Positions 1 to 5,286 of a stretch of 5,312 bases of DNA are shown here, piece by piece; position 1 is the stretch's first letter; each line of letters starts with the position of its first letter. The position numbers were made by a program, and so were the translations under genes. The DNA lies in contig HF987799.1 of assembly GCA_000431135.1 (NCBI GenBank), forward strand, positions 1 through 5,312, in the 5' to 3' direction. The notes beneath the pieces are model-generated. The model had not been told where the DNA came from, made no database searches, and saw nothing but the letters and a program-made list of their open reading frames with translations. This stretch comes from Clostridium sp. CAG:590. GTDB taxonomy: Bacteria; Bacillota; Clostridia; Lachnospirales; Lachnospiraceae.

Positions 1-63
1 CATGGCTTTTTCTATATCTTTTCGATTGTCAAACAATTATAAATATGTTGTAATAACTTTTTG

Positions 64-1248
64 TTATGGCCTGCGTAAGATTCCACTTTCATCCACTGCC
101 TGAACAACCTTTGCAAGTTCCTCCGGCGGCATCACAAGTGCAAACCGGACATATCCTTCTCCACCGGTTCCAAACGCATCGCCCGGTGTACACAGCACAC
201 CTGCACGTTCCACCATCGTCATACAGAACTCTCTAGAGCTTGCATATCCTTCCGGCACCGGTGCCCACACAAACATGGTTCCCTGACTATCCGGTACATT
301 CCAGCCAATACTGCGGAAACCGCCACAAAGTGCATCTCTTCTCTTCTGATACTCCGCACATTGTTTCTTTACAAACTCATTGGAGCCATTCAATGCTGCA
401 ATTGCACCATACTGAATCGGAAGAAATGTTCCAAAATCAAACTGACTGCGCAATAACTTCAACGCATCTACTGCATCCTTTCTTCCCAAAAAGAATGATA
501 CACGCGCACCCGTTACATTAAATGACTTAGACAAGGAGAAGAATTCCGCTCCAATCTCCATAGCTCCCGGCACTGACAAAAACGATTCTCCCACTTTTCC
601 ATCATAAATAATATCAGAATACGCATTATCATGAATAACAAATATATTATATTTCTTAGCAAATGCAACCAATTCTTCATAAAATGACCGGGGTGCCGTT
701 CGGCATACCGGATTATACGGATAGGAAACGATCATCAGCTTTGCTTTCTCCGCAATCTCCTCCGGAATGTCCGAAAGTACCGGCAAAAAATCATTTTCTT
801 CTTTCAGATCATAAAAGTACATATCGGCACCACTTAGATATGACCCAGCTTCAAAGATTGGATAACCCGGATTGGGCAATAGCACAAGATCTCCCTCGTC
901 TAATAACGCCATTCCGACATGTCCCATCCCTTCCTGTGTTCCATGCACACCCGTAATGCAGTCCGGAGCAATATCAACGCCAAAACGTTTCTTATAATAA
1001 CCGGATACCGCATCTAAAAGCTCCGGAATATCTCTCAGTGAATACTTATAATTCTCCGGCTTGCTCGCAGCCTCTAACACCGCATCCATAATATGCTTCG
1101 GCGGTTCAAAATCAGGAGTTCCTACCGACAGATTGTATATATGTCTGCCCTGCTGCTCCATCTCATCTTTTTTGTCATTTAATTCTGCAAAAATTCCGGT
1201 TTGAAAATGCTCCAGCCGCTTTGCAGCAATCTTATCATTTATGCTCAT
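64..1248 (-). CDS. PLP-dependent class I/II aminotransferase
   Basis: This 394-residue protein has the full length and fold-type I motifs of class I/II aminotransferases, cytosolic enzymes that move an amino group between an amino acid and a 2-oxo acid using pyridoxal phosphate. Visible motifs are SVGTPDF (41-47), the aromatic PNPGYP loop (125-130), the YPYNPV segment with the conserved Asn179, the HDNAYSD segment with cofactor-contacting Asp207 and Tyr210, SLSKSFNVTGAR with the Schiff-base lysine Lys241 and phosphate-binding Arg249, and YVRFAL with the carboxylate-binding Arg368. It most resembles the LL-diaminopimelate/alanine/aspartate aminotransferase group, but the usual NNPTG reads YNPVC, so the substrate cannot be named. 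The ATG at 1248 follows an AGGAA-type ribosome site. It starts 18 bases after the LysR gene and is probably co-transcribed with it. The family call is firm; the substrate is unknown. Confidence 0.93.
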   Translation of the reverse strand: MSINDKIAAKRLEHFQTGIFAELNDKKDEMEQQGRHIYNLSVGTPDFEPPKHIMDAVLEAASKPENYKYSLRDIPELLDAVSGYYKKRFGVDIAPDCITGVHGTQEGMGHVGMALLDEGDLVLLPNPGYPIFEAGSYLSGADMYFYDLKEENDFLPVLSDIPEEIAEKAKLMIVSYPYNPVCRTAPRSFYEELVAFAKKYNIFVIHDNAYSDIIYDGKVGESFLSVPGAMEIGAEFFSLSKSFNVTGARVSFFLGRKDAVDALKLLRSQFDFGTFLPIQYGAIAALNGSNEFVKKQCAEYQKRRDALCGGFRSIGWNVPDSQGTMFVWAPVPEGYASSREFCMTMVERAGVLCTPGDAFGTGGEGYVRFALVMPPEELAKVVQAVDESGILRRP

Positions 1249-1266
1249 TTTACTGTTCCTTTCCCC

Positions 1267-2172
1267 TTAGTTGCGCCCATTCATCTGTCGGTTACGCTCA
1301 TTTTCCTCTTTGCAGTCTAACGCAAACTGAATCAAAAATTCATAAAAATCTTTTACGAACGGATTATCCGAAAACTGCGGATTATAAGTAATTATGATAT
1401 CCCGCTTGCATTCCGGGCTCTTGATCGGCAATAATACAACATTTTGCGACTTCTGCCAGATACTTTCCCATGAATATTCCGGCCAGAAACCAACACCTAA
1501 TCCGGCACTGATCAGGCTTCGTACAGATTCAAAATTCATACTTTCAAACACAATATCCGGTGAAAAGCCTGCCTCAAAACAAAACTGATCACAGATGCTA
1601 CGGATTGGTCTCGTATTAGTCATAACAATAAAACCTTCTTCCGATACATCCGCCAATTCGATCTCTTTATAATCTGCATACGGTGACGAAGACGGAACTG
1701 CAAGGAAAAACTTCTCCTCTAAAATGGTCTGATTTGCCGCCGTTGAACGTTTTGGTAACGTTGCTGTAATACAAAGATCATAATCCATTGAGGAAGGACT
1801 CTGCACAAACTGAAAATTCACATCCGGATGTTTCTCTTTGTATGCAATAATGCAGTTGGTTACTAAGACAGATGCCGCCAATACATTTATATGAATTGTC
1901 ATATGCTGCTTTCTCGCTGTATCTGCTAATTTCTTTGGCAGATCATCCAGACTCTTCATGATCGGTTTCAATTCTTCTACCAGTAATTTTCCCGGTGCAC
2001 TTAATGTAATACCACCCTTTCGACGATCAAATAACTTTACACCCAGCTCCTGTTCCAATCGTTTGATCGACTGGGACAATGCCGGCTGTGCAATATGCAA
2101 AGAATTGGCAGCCTTTGTAATATGTTCATACTGTGCTGCCACCATAAAATACTGTAACTGTTGAAGTTCCAT
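1267..2172 (-). CDS. LysR-type transcriptional regulator
   Basis: This is a typical LysR-type regulator of 301 residues. The N-terminal winged helix-turn-helix covers about residues 1-60, with the recognition region AANSLHIAQPALSQSIKRLE (21-40) and the LGVKLFDR motif (43-50). A linker helix follows to about residue 88, then a periplasmic-binding-protein-like effector domain (about 92-285) with the AGLGVGFWPEYS segment near 223-234. I chose the ATG at 2172 rather than the in-frame ATG at 2184. The upstream ATG lies inside the GGAGG ribosome binding site that sits 5 bases before the ATG at 2172, and ME-LQQLQYF is the normal LysR N-terminus. It is first in a unit with the aminotransferase, so it probably controls that gene in response to a related metabolite. 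Its own promoter is a perfect sigma-A consensus. The effector cannot be predicted. Confidence 0.94.
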   Translation of the reverse strand: MELQQLQYFMVAAQYEHITKAANSLHIAQPALSQSIKRLEQELGVKLFDRRKGGITLSAPGKLLVEELKPIMKSLDDLPKKLADTARKQHMTIHINVLAASVLVTNCIIAYKEKHPDVNFQFVQSPSSMDYDLCITATLPKRSTAANQTILEEKFFLAVPSSSPYADYKEIELADVSEEGFIVMTNTRPIRSICDQFCFEAGFSPDIVFESMNFESVRSLISAGLGVGFWPEYSWESIWQKSQNVVLLPIKSPECKRDIIITYNPQFSDNPFVKDFYEFLIQFALDCKEENERNRQMNGRN

Positions 2173-2201
2173 ACCCGCCTCCATTTCTATATTTATCCAC
2201 C

Positions 2202-2217
2202 AAACAGAACTCTGTTT
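2202..2217. repeat. Perfect inverted repeat upstream of LysR start
   Basis: AAACAGA (2202-2208) and TCTGTTT (2211-2217) form a perfect 7-base inverted repeat around a 2-base centre, 30 bases upstream of the LysR start codon and inside the transcribed leader. It could be an autoregulatory operator for the LysR protein. The assignment is inferred from position and symmetry only. Confidence 0.4.
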
Positions 2218-2232
2218 CTAACGCAAAGAAAT

Positions 2233-2260
2233 AGACTCCTAAGTATCACTTCAGAAGTCT
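2233..2260 (-). repeat. Inverted repeat in the LysR leader (hairpin or operator)
   Basis: The arms at 2233-2244 and 2248-2260 pair as AGACT-CT-AAGT against ACTT-AG-AGTCT, with one mismatch, one bulged base and a 3-base loop. The repeat lies just downstream of the predicted transcription start, so it could act as an RNA hairpin in the 5' leader or as a DNA operator. No U-run follows it, so it is not a simple terminator. Confidence 0.5.
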
Positions 2261-2282
2261 GTTCATAATCTCAGATGATTCT

Positions 2283-2311
2283 ATTATAATTTTTATATTA
2301 TGCAGTGTCAA
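2283..2311 (-). promoter_or_regulatory. Perfect sigma-A promoter of the LysR-aminotransferase unit
   Basis: On the minus strand TTGACA (2311-2306) and TATAAT (2288-2283) are separated by exactly 17 bases. Both hexamers match the vegetative consensus perfectly. Transcription would begin near 2276, giving a leader of about 100 bases before the LysR start codon. An unregulated promoter of this quality would be strong, so control through the repeats downstream is plausible. Confidence 0.85.
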
Positions 2312-2459
2312 GTTGCAAATCACACGAACACAAACAACTTTGATCTGCAATCCGAACCTTTCTTCCGACTATCCTGTCACAAAGTCCTGCAAGCTTAATA
2401 ATATATAGTAGTATGAATATCATCATTTCATGAAAAGAATCGAAAAGAGGTATGATCGA

Positions 2460-2855
2460 ATGACTCATCTGTCAAACAGCCTGGATTGGAACCAGGTTAT
2501 CCTTACAATCTGGACGGTTGTGTTATTACCCGTCATAACATACATCGGAAATGAGTTTAAACAATATGCTGAAGCCAGAAAAATTGATAACTATAATGAA
2601 ATTCTGCAAAAAAGTGTAATGTCCGTGGTCAAAGATGTCTATGAAACCGAAGTAAAAAATATTAAAGGCACCGATGCATGGACCGATGAACAAAAGGAAA
2701 AAGCACGCTCCATAGCCAAAAATAAAATCATCTTTGCATTACCTGCTTCTGCTTATAACTGCTTAAAACTAGAAAATCCGGACTTTAATGAATATGTATA
2801 TTCTTTGATCGAGGCAAGCTTATTTGACCTGAAGAATAAGCAGGAGGTGATGTAA
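2460..2855 (+). CDS. Phage holin, LLH-like family
   Basis: This 131-residue protein looks like a phage holin of the LLH type: one N-terminal membrane segment (about residues 11-30, rich in I/V/L/W) followed by a charged, helical cytoplasmic tail. The tail contains the SVMSVVKDVYETEVKN stretch (52-67), equivalent to the conserved A-V-x-A-x-E-Q region of the family, and TDEQKEKA-x-x-IAKNKI (74-90). Holins make holes in the membrane so that an endolysin can reach the wall. The ATG at 2460 follows AGAGG with a 9-base gap. The in-frame ATG at 2430 has no ribosome site and is less likely. The stop codon overlaps the amidase start as TAATG, so the two are translationally coupled. Family membership is inferred from architecture and neighbour. 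Confidence 0.72.
   Translation: MTHLSNSLDWNQVILTIWTVVLLPVITYIGNEFKQYAEARKIDNYNEILQKSVMSVVKDVYETEVKNIKGTDAWTDEQKEKARSIAKNKIIFALPASAYNCLKLENPDFNEYVYSLIEASLFDLKNKQEVM
2841..2847 (+). promoter_or_regulatory. Strong ribosome binding site of the amidase
   Basis: CAGGAGG lies in the last codons of the holin gene, 7 bases before the amidase ATG at 2855. Together with the TAATG stop/start overlap it indicates tight translational coupling of holin and endolysin. Confidence 0.8.
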
Positions 2856-3361
2856 TGTCTTATACTTTAAAAAAACATTTGTCTAAAAAAAGTAATTACG
2901 GTGCAAAGCGAAGCACATCTGCCATAAAATATATTGTAATCCACTACACAGCCAATGACGGGGACTCCGACGAATCAAATGCCAGATATTTTGCCAATAA
3001 TTCTGTAAAATCCTCCGCCCATTATTTTGTAGATGATGACTCCATTACACAATCTGTTCCCGATCATTATGTTGCATGGGCAGTCGGAGGCACAAAATAC
3101 AGTAACACCAATATTACCGGCGGCGGAAAATATTATACGATCTGCACGAACAGTAACAGCATTAGCATCGAATTGTGCGACACGAAAAAAGATGGTAAAT
3201 ATTACCCCTCTGCTGCAACAATCCAAAATGCATTGGCATTCACCCGGAAATTAATGAAAAAGTATAACATTCCACAATCTCACGTCATCCGTCATTTTGA
3301 TGCGACCGGAAAAATCTGTCCGGCATATTGGTGTGGTACAAAAGCGAAAAACAACTTGTGA
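2855..3361 (+). CDS. N-acetylmuramoyl-L-alanine amidase (endolysin catalytic domain, truncated by frameshift)
   Basis: This is a zinc amidase of the Amidase_2/PGRP family, which cuts the bond between MurNAc and L-alanine in peptidoglycan and acts as the phage endolysin. The zinc ligands are visible: His30 in YIVIHYTA, His147 in VIRHFDATGK and Cys155 in ICPAYW; the last two are 8 residues apart as in T7 lysozyme. SAHYFVDDDSITQSVPD (54-70) and SISIELCD (102-109) are typical core strands. The catalytic domain is complete, but a TGA at 3359-3361 ends it after AKNNL. Relatives continue L-W-K-T-E-F, and that continuation is present in the -1 frame directly afterwards, so the 168-residue product has lost its wall-binding domain. 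One extra G at about 3360 would restore a 293-residue protein. It could still be enzymatically active. Confidence 0.9.
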   Translation: MSYTLKKHLSKKSNYGAKRSTSAIKYIVIHYTANDGDSDESNARYFANNSVKSSAHYFVDDDSITQSVPDHYVAWAVGGTKYSNTNITGGGKYYTICTNSNSISIELCDTKKDGKYYPSAATIQNALAFTRKLMKKYNIPQSHVIRHFDATGKICPAYWCGTKAKNNL

Positions 3362-3735
3362 AAACTGAATTTTACAACAGATTATCCGGCACTTCTCCCC
3401 GTCCAACCAAATCATCCTCCACCAAATACACCCATTCAAAATTCTTATCCGACCTTAAAACAATATTAAAACTAAAATCAAATGCATCTGCCAAAACCAT
3501 CCTCTCAAAAACCATTACCGTATCCAGCACTAAAAATCGAACACATAAAATTGTGCTGCCCATTCAAAAATATCTGAATAGTTTAGGATATGATTGCGGC
3601 AAAGCAGATGGTATTGCCGGAACAAAGTTCCATGCCGCAGTGAAGTCTTTCCAGAAAAAGAATAAATGCGTAGTCGATGGCGAGATCACCGCACGAAACG
3701 CAACCTGGAAAGCTTTATTAAAAATCAAGAAGTAA
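3328..3735 (+). pseudogene. Detached C-terminal peptidoglycan-binding part of the endolysin
   Basis: This reading frame carries the missing C-terminal half of the amidase. It opens with KTEFYNRL (12-19), which continues the amidase linker, and ends with a peptidoglycan-binding repeat (about 73-133) showing PIQKYLNSLGYDCG, ADGIAG, AAVKSFQKKN and VVDGEIT. The only upstream start in frame is a TTG at 3328 with no ribosome binding site, and it lies inside the amidase gene. Independent translation is therefore doubtful, although re-initiation after the TGA at 3359 cannot be excluded. The best reading is one endolysin gene (2855-3735) split by a single-base deletion in a TGG codon near 3359. The protein sequence after the break is otherwise intact with no further stops, so the break is recent, a sequencing error, or tolerated. 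Confidence 0.75.
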
Positions 3736-3757
3736 GTTACAATTATCAGCCATACTG

Positions 3758-3803
3758 TATACATTTTGTAAACTTCTTGTTGAATTAGTTTTCAAAATGT
3801 ATA
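3758..3803. repeat. Paired inverted repeat, probable XRE operator
   Basis: The arms TATACATTTTGTAAAC (3758-3773) and GTTTTCAAAATGTATA (3788-3803) are inverted copies matching at 15 of 16 positions. Their centres are 30 bases apart, about three helical turns. The right arm fills the spacer between the -35 and -10 of the XRE gene, and the left arm lies just upstream of the -35. This suits cooperative binding by the repressor encoded directly downstream. A long RNA hairpin is also possible, but there is no U-run, so it is not a good terminator for the lysis cassette. Confidence 0.65.
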
Positions 3804-3807
3804 TAAT
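3780..3807 (+). promoter_or_regulatory. Sigma-A promoter of the XRE gene
   Basis: TTGAAT (3780-3785) and a perfect TATAAT (3802-3807) are 16 bases apart. The predicted start is near 3814, giving a leader of about 17 bases with AAAGGAG (3816-3822) 8 bases before the ATG. The promoter is interleaved with the inverted repeat 3758-3803, which implies autorepression. Confidence 0.7.
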
Positions 3808-3830
3808 ATATTTGTAAAGGAGATGTACCT

Positions 3831-4211
3831 ATGAGGAAAAATCAATTTGCTCAACTTCTAAAACATTATTTATCCCTTAATGGAAAAACACAACGTGATT
3901 TAGCAAGTGCTCTAAAATTTGATAAATCAACCGTATCTAGTTGGTGTTCCGGCACAAGAGTTCCTAAAATAGACGTTATTATAGATATTGCTAATTATCT
4001 TCATGTAACTCCCGGAGATTTAATTACAAAATCAAACACCAGCAAAGATTATTACTATCTTAATAAAAAAACGAAAGAAATCGCGCAAGAGATCTATAAA
4101 AATGAAGAGCTTGCATTACTATTTGATGCCGCAAGAGATGCTTCTCCAGAAGACTTACAGATAGTATATACAATGCTTTCTGTTTTAAAGAAAAATAAAA
4201 AAAACAAATAA
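3831..4211 (+). CDS. XRE-family transcriptional regulator (phage-type repressor)
   Basis: This 126-residue protein has an N-terminal Cro/CI-type helix-turn-helix (about residues 6-65): KTQRDLASALKFDKSTVSSW (19-38) followed by CSGTRVPKIDVIIDIANYLHVTPGDLI (39-65). The C-terminal region (about 80-118) has the EIAQEIYKNEELALLFDAARDASPEDLQIVYTML pattern common to clostridial XRE regulators of prophages, probably a dimerisation helix pair, and the tail is lysine-rich. There is no LexA-like protease domain, so SOS self-cleavage is not expected. The start has a good ribosome site and its own promoter overlapped by an inverted repeat, which suggests autoregulation. The gene is visibly more AT-rich than the aminotransferase region. 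It may regulate the nuclease-like gene downstream, or act as antitoxin or immunity repressor for it; that role is inference. Confidence 0.9.
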   Translation: MRKNQFAQLLKHYLSLNGKTQRDLASALKFDKSTVSSWCSGTRVPKIDVIIDIANYLHVTPGDLITKSNTSKDYYYLNKKTKEIAQEIYKNEELALLFDAARDASPEDLQIVYTMLSVLKKNKKNK

Positions 4212-4212
4212 C

Positions 4213-4224
4213 ATAATATATTAT
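4213..4224. repeat. 12-base AT palindrome after the XRE gene
   Basis: ATAATATATTAT is a perfect palindrome starting 2 bases after the XRE stop codon. It may be a weak hairpin or binding site, or simply chance in AT-rich DNA. No U-run follows it. Confidence 0.2.
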
Positions 4225-4313
4225 CAAAGTGCTATGCTACTTTACCGTTTCGTTTAACACATAGAATATAAGGACACATCACTCATTAACAACGGAGAAA
4301 AAAGAATACGCAA

Positions 4314-4682
4314 ATGAAGAAAGTTGGAGAATTTACAGAAAAGATAATCAACCAATTGCAATTAAATATTCCTATTGGCACCCCTATTTTAGTCGGCAAC
4401 AGTAACGAAAACCATATTAAAGCAAGACATCTTTATGAATATGAACAATACTATGATAGACTCCCCGATATCATTGCACATCCAGATTATATTGGACTTA
4501 GTCCAAAAGATAATTCAGTACAATTTGTTAAGAATTTTATCGTCAACTCAGAATACATACGTGTCGCAGTAAAAGTTACACATAATGGAAAAAGTTTTGT
4601 AAAAACTATGCACCTGCTAAGTACTTGTAATGCTGAACGATACATTCAAAAGGGCACTCTGAAAAAACTTGACAACAAATAA
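4314..4682 (+). CDS. PBECR-like (phage Barnase-EndoU-ColicinE5/RelE-like) nuclease-fold protein
   Basis: This 122-residue protein resembles the PBECR domains, predicted small RNases of the BECR fold found in phages and conjugative elements. The supporting pattern is a short N-terminal helix, then NENHIKARHLYEYEQYYDRL (31-50) with His34 and His39, then PDIIAHPDYIG (51-61). SPKDNSVQFVKNF (63-75), the strand YIRVAVKVTHNGKSF (81-95) and the closing MHLLS-x-x-NAERYIQKGTLKKL (99-119) complete it. Such domains carry a conserved histidine in H-I-x-x-x-H as a likely catalytic residue. The gene follows the XRE gene by 102 bases. Its nearest GGAG is 16 bases before the ATG, so translation may be weak, as would suit a toxin. 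There is no other in-frame start upstream, because a TAA lies at 4287. The XRE protein could be its regulator or antitoxin. The family call is from memory of the motif order and the activity is untested. Confidence 0.6.
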   Translation: MKKVGEFTEKIINQLQLNIPIGTPILVGNSNENHIKARHLYEYEQYYDRLPDIIAHPDYIGLSPKDNSVQFVKNFIVNSEYIRVAVKVTHNGKSFVKTMHLLSTCNAERYIQKGTLKKLDNK

Positions 4683-4696
4683 TAATGAAGTATAAT
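4669..4696 (+). promoter_or_regulatory. Perfect sigma-A promoter for a short RNA
   Basis: TTGACA (4669-4674) and TATAAT (4691-4696) are both exact consensus hexamers with a 16-base spacer. The -35 lies within the last codons of the PBECR-like gene. The predicted start is about 4703, 20 bases before a highly structured segment and with no convincing gene behind it, which points to a non-coding transcript. Confidence 0.75.
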
Positions 4697-4702
4697 AAAT
4701 GT

Positions 4703-4806
4703 ATAAATGATGTATATTATATCGAATGGAATCTGAGGACGGAACAGGCGGCCGTCACCCATTGTTAGGAGATGTGGATTGTCACCCACCTATTCCATTC
4801 GTTTTT
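4703..4806 (+). ncRNA. Candidate structured small RNA (~100 nt), family not recognised
   Basis: A transcript from the consensus promoter would begin near 4703 and end at the U-run 4802-4806. The core is closed by a perfect 10-base stem, CGAATGGAAT (4723-4732) with ATTCCATTCG (4792-4801). Inside are a GACGG/CCGTC hairpin (4738-4742 with 4752-4756) and a GTGG/CCAC hairpin (4774-4777 with 4786-4789), giving a three-way junction. The 8-mer GTCACCCA occurs twice, 27 bases apart (4754-4761 and 4781-4788). The core is GC-rich compared with the surrounding AT-rich DNA, as expected of a selected RNA. The closing stem plus five Us is itself a terminator. It could be an antisense or regulatory RNA, an RNA antitoxin or an element-encoded RNA. 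I do not recognise the family. Confidence 0.6.
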
Positions 4807-4836
4807 AAAGCAGATAACTTTAGTTATCTGCTTTTT
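4807..4836 (+). terminator. Strong rho-independent terminator
   Basis: AAAGCAGATAAC (4807-4818) and GTTATCTGCTTT (4823-4834) form a perfect 12-base stem with a TTTA loop, and the T-run spans 4832-4836. It lies directly behind the terminator-like closing stem of the small RNA, so the XRE/PBECR/RNA block ends in two stacked terminators. The A-run on the left arm could also let it work on the minus strand. Confidence 0.88.
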
Positions 4837-5019
4837 CATTTTCCATTTCGACTTACGGATCATTCCTTTGCCTTGTAGCATTTATAATTTTTCCCAATGA
4901 TATTCTACAAATCCTCCATACGTTATTCAGATTTCTTTTTTATACGAAATACTGCTAGTGGGGTGATATGTCAGCTGTTGGATTACTTATGATATACTCT
5001 TTCCTATAACACCCTACAA
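4837..5019. other. Intergenic stretch without a supported gene
   Basis: I see no supported gene, promoter or strong hairpin here. On the minus strand a short open run near 4890-4925 reads Y-G-G-F-V-E-Y-H-W-E-K-L before a stop, but an in-frame stop just upstream limits it to about a dozen codons. It could be a gene relic or chance. Confidence 0.4.
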
Positions 5020-5202
5020 CTATATATTCTTATTTATTGCTTCTCGTAGCAAAAGAAGATATTTCTTTTCCAGATCCTTGTATGGCTTGTTATATTTTTT
5101 TTGACCCAAACCTTTTACTTCACTATCCGAATCAATCTTTCTTACTTCATCCGCCCAATCCTGTTTTATTTGCTCAATTCTTTTTAACTTCTCTTCTGAC
5201 AT
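5020..5202 (-). CDS. Small charged helical protein of unknown function
   Basis: I do not recognise this 60-residue protein. It is highly charged and looks helical throughout, with no cysteines, membrane segment or signal peptide. The N-terminal half (SEEKLKRIEQIKQDWADEV) is an amphipathic helix, a short linker GLGQKKYNKP follows (31-40), and a second helix (YKDLEKKYLLLLREAI) closes it, suggesting a helical hairpin. The start is uncertain. I chose the ATG at 5202, but its GGAG is 15 bases away; a TTG at 5208 has that GGAG at 9 bases, and a GTG at 5223 has AAGAG upstream. It is transcribed toward the small-RNA block. An extended -10 element lies upstream. The consistent amphipathic composition is the main reason for calling it real. 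Confidence 0.55.
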   Translation of the reverse strand: MSEEKLKRIEQIKQDWADEVRKIDSDSEVKGLGQKKYNKPYKDLEKKYLLLLREAINKNI

Positions 5203-5265
5203 ACACAATATTATTATCTCCACTTATATGCTCTTTATGAGTTCCATTCCAAAAAAACATCCTTA

Positions 5266-5274
5266 AGTATACCA
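5266..5274 (-). promoter_or_regulatory. Possible extended -10 promoter of the small minus-strand gene
   Basis: On the minus strand TGGTATACT gives a TGn extended -10 with TATACT. No good -35 is present at the usual distance. Transcription would begin near 5259, about 57 bases before the ATG at 5202. Confidence 0.35.
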
Positions 5275-5286
5275 CATTTCATGAAA

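Noticed and set aside
1..63. A possible gene end or terminator at the left edge behind the aminotransferase.
   Set aside because: There is only a weak 5-base ATAAC/GTTAT stem without a T-run, and open frames are too short to support a gene.
2173..2276. A T-box or other amino-acid riboswitch in the LysR/aminotransferase leader.
   Set aside because: The T-box AGGGUGG-type sequence is absent and there is no terminator/antiterminator pair; the repeats fit simple hairpins or operators better.
2961..3254. Long alternative frames on both strands across the amidase gene.
   Set aside because: They are shadows of a gene with clear zinc-ligand motifs and a strong ribosome site, and have no recognisable domains.
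3328..3361. Programmed -1 ribosomal frameshifting between the amidase and its wall-binding domain.
   Set aside because: The codons before the TGA (gcg aaa aac aac ttg) contain no X-XXY-YYZ slippery heptamer, and a single missing base in a TGG codon explains the split exactly.
4646..4762. A 38-codon minus-strand frame encoding a hydrophobic peptide, antisense to the small RNA and the 3' end of the PBECR-like gene, resembling a type I toxin.
   Set aside because: There is no nearby ribosome site or promoter, and the hydrophobic stretch follows from antisense AT-rich sequence.
4726..4878. A 50-codon plus-strand reading frame running through the small RNA and terminator.
   Set aside because: It has no ribosome binding site, and its codons are dictated by the RNA stems and terminator hairpin, so it is most likely a by-product of the RNA.
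4961..5015. GGGTG (4961-4965) and CACCC (5009-5013) as a long-range stem behind the small minus-strand gene.
   Set aside because: Only five contiguous base pairs with a loop of over 40 bases and no U-run, which is easily chance.
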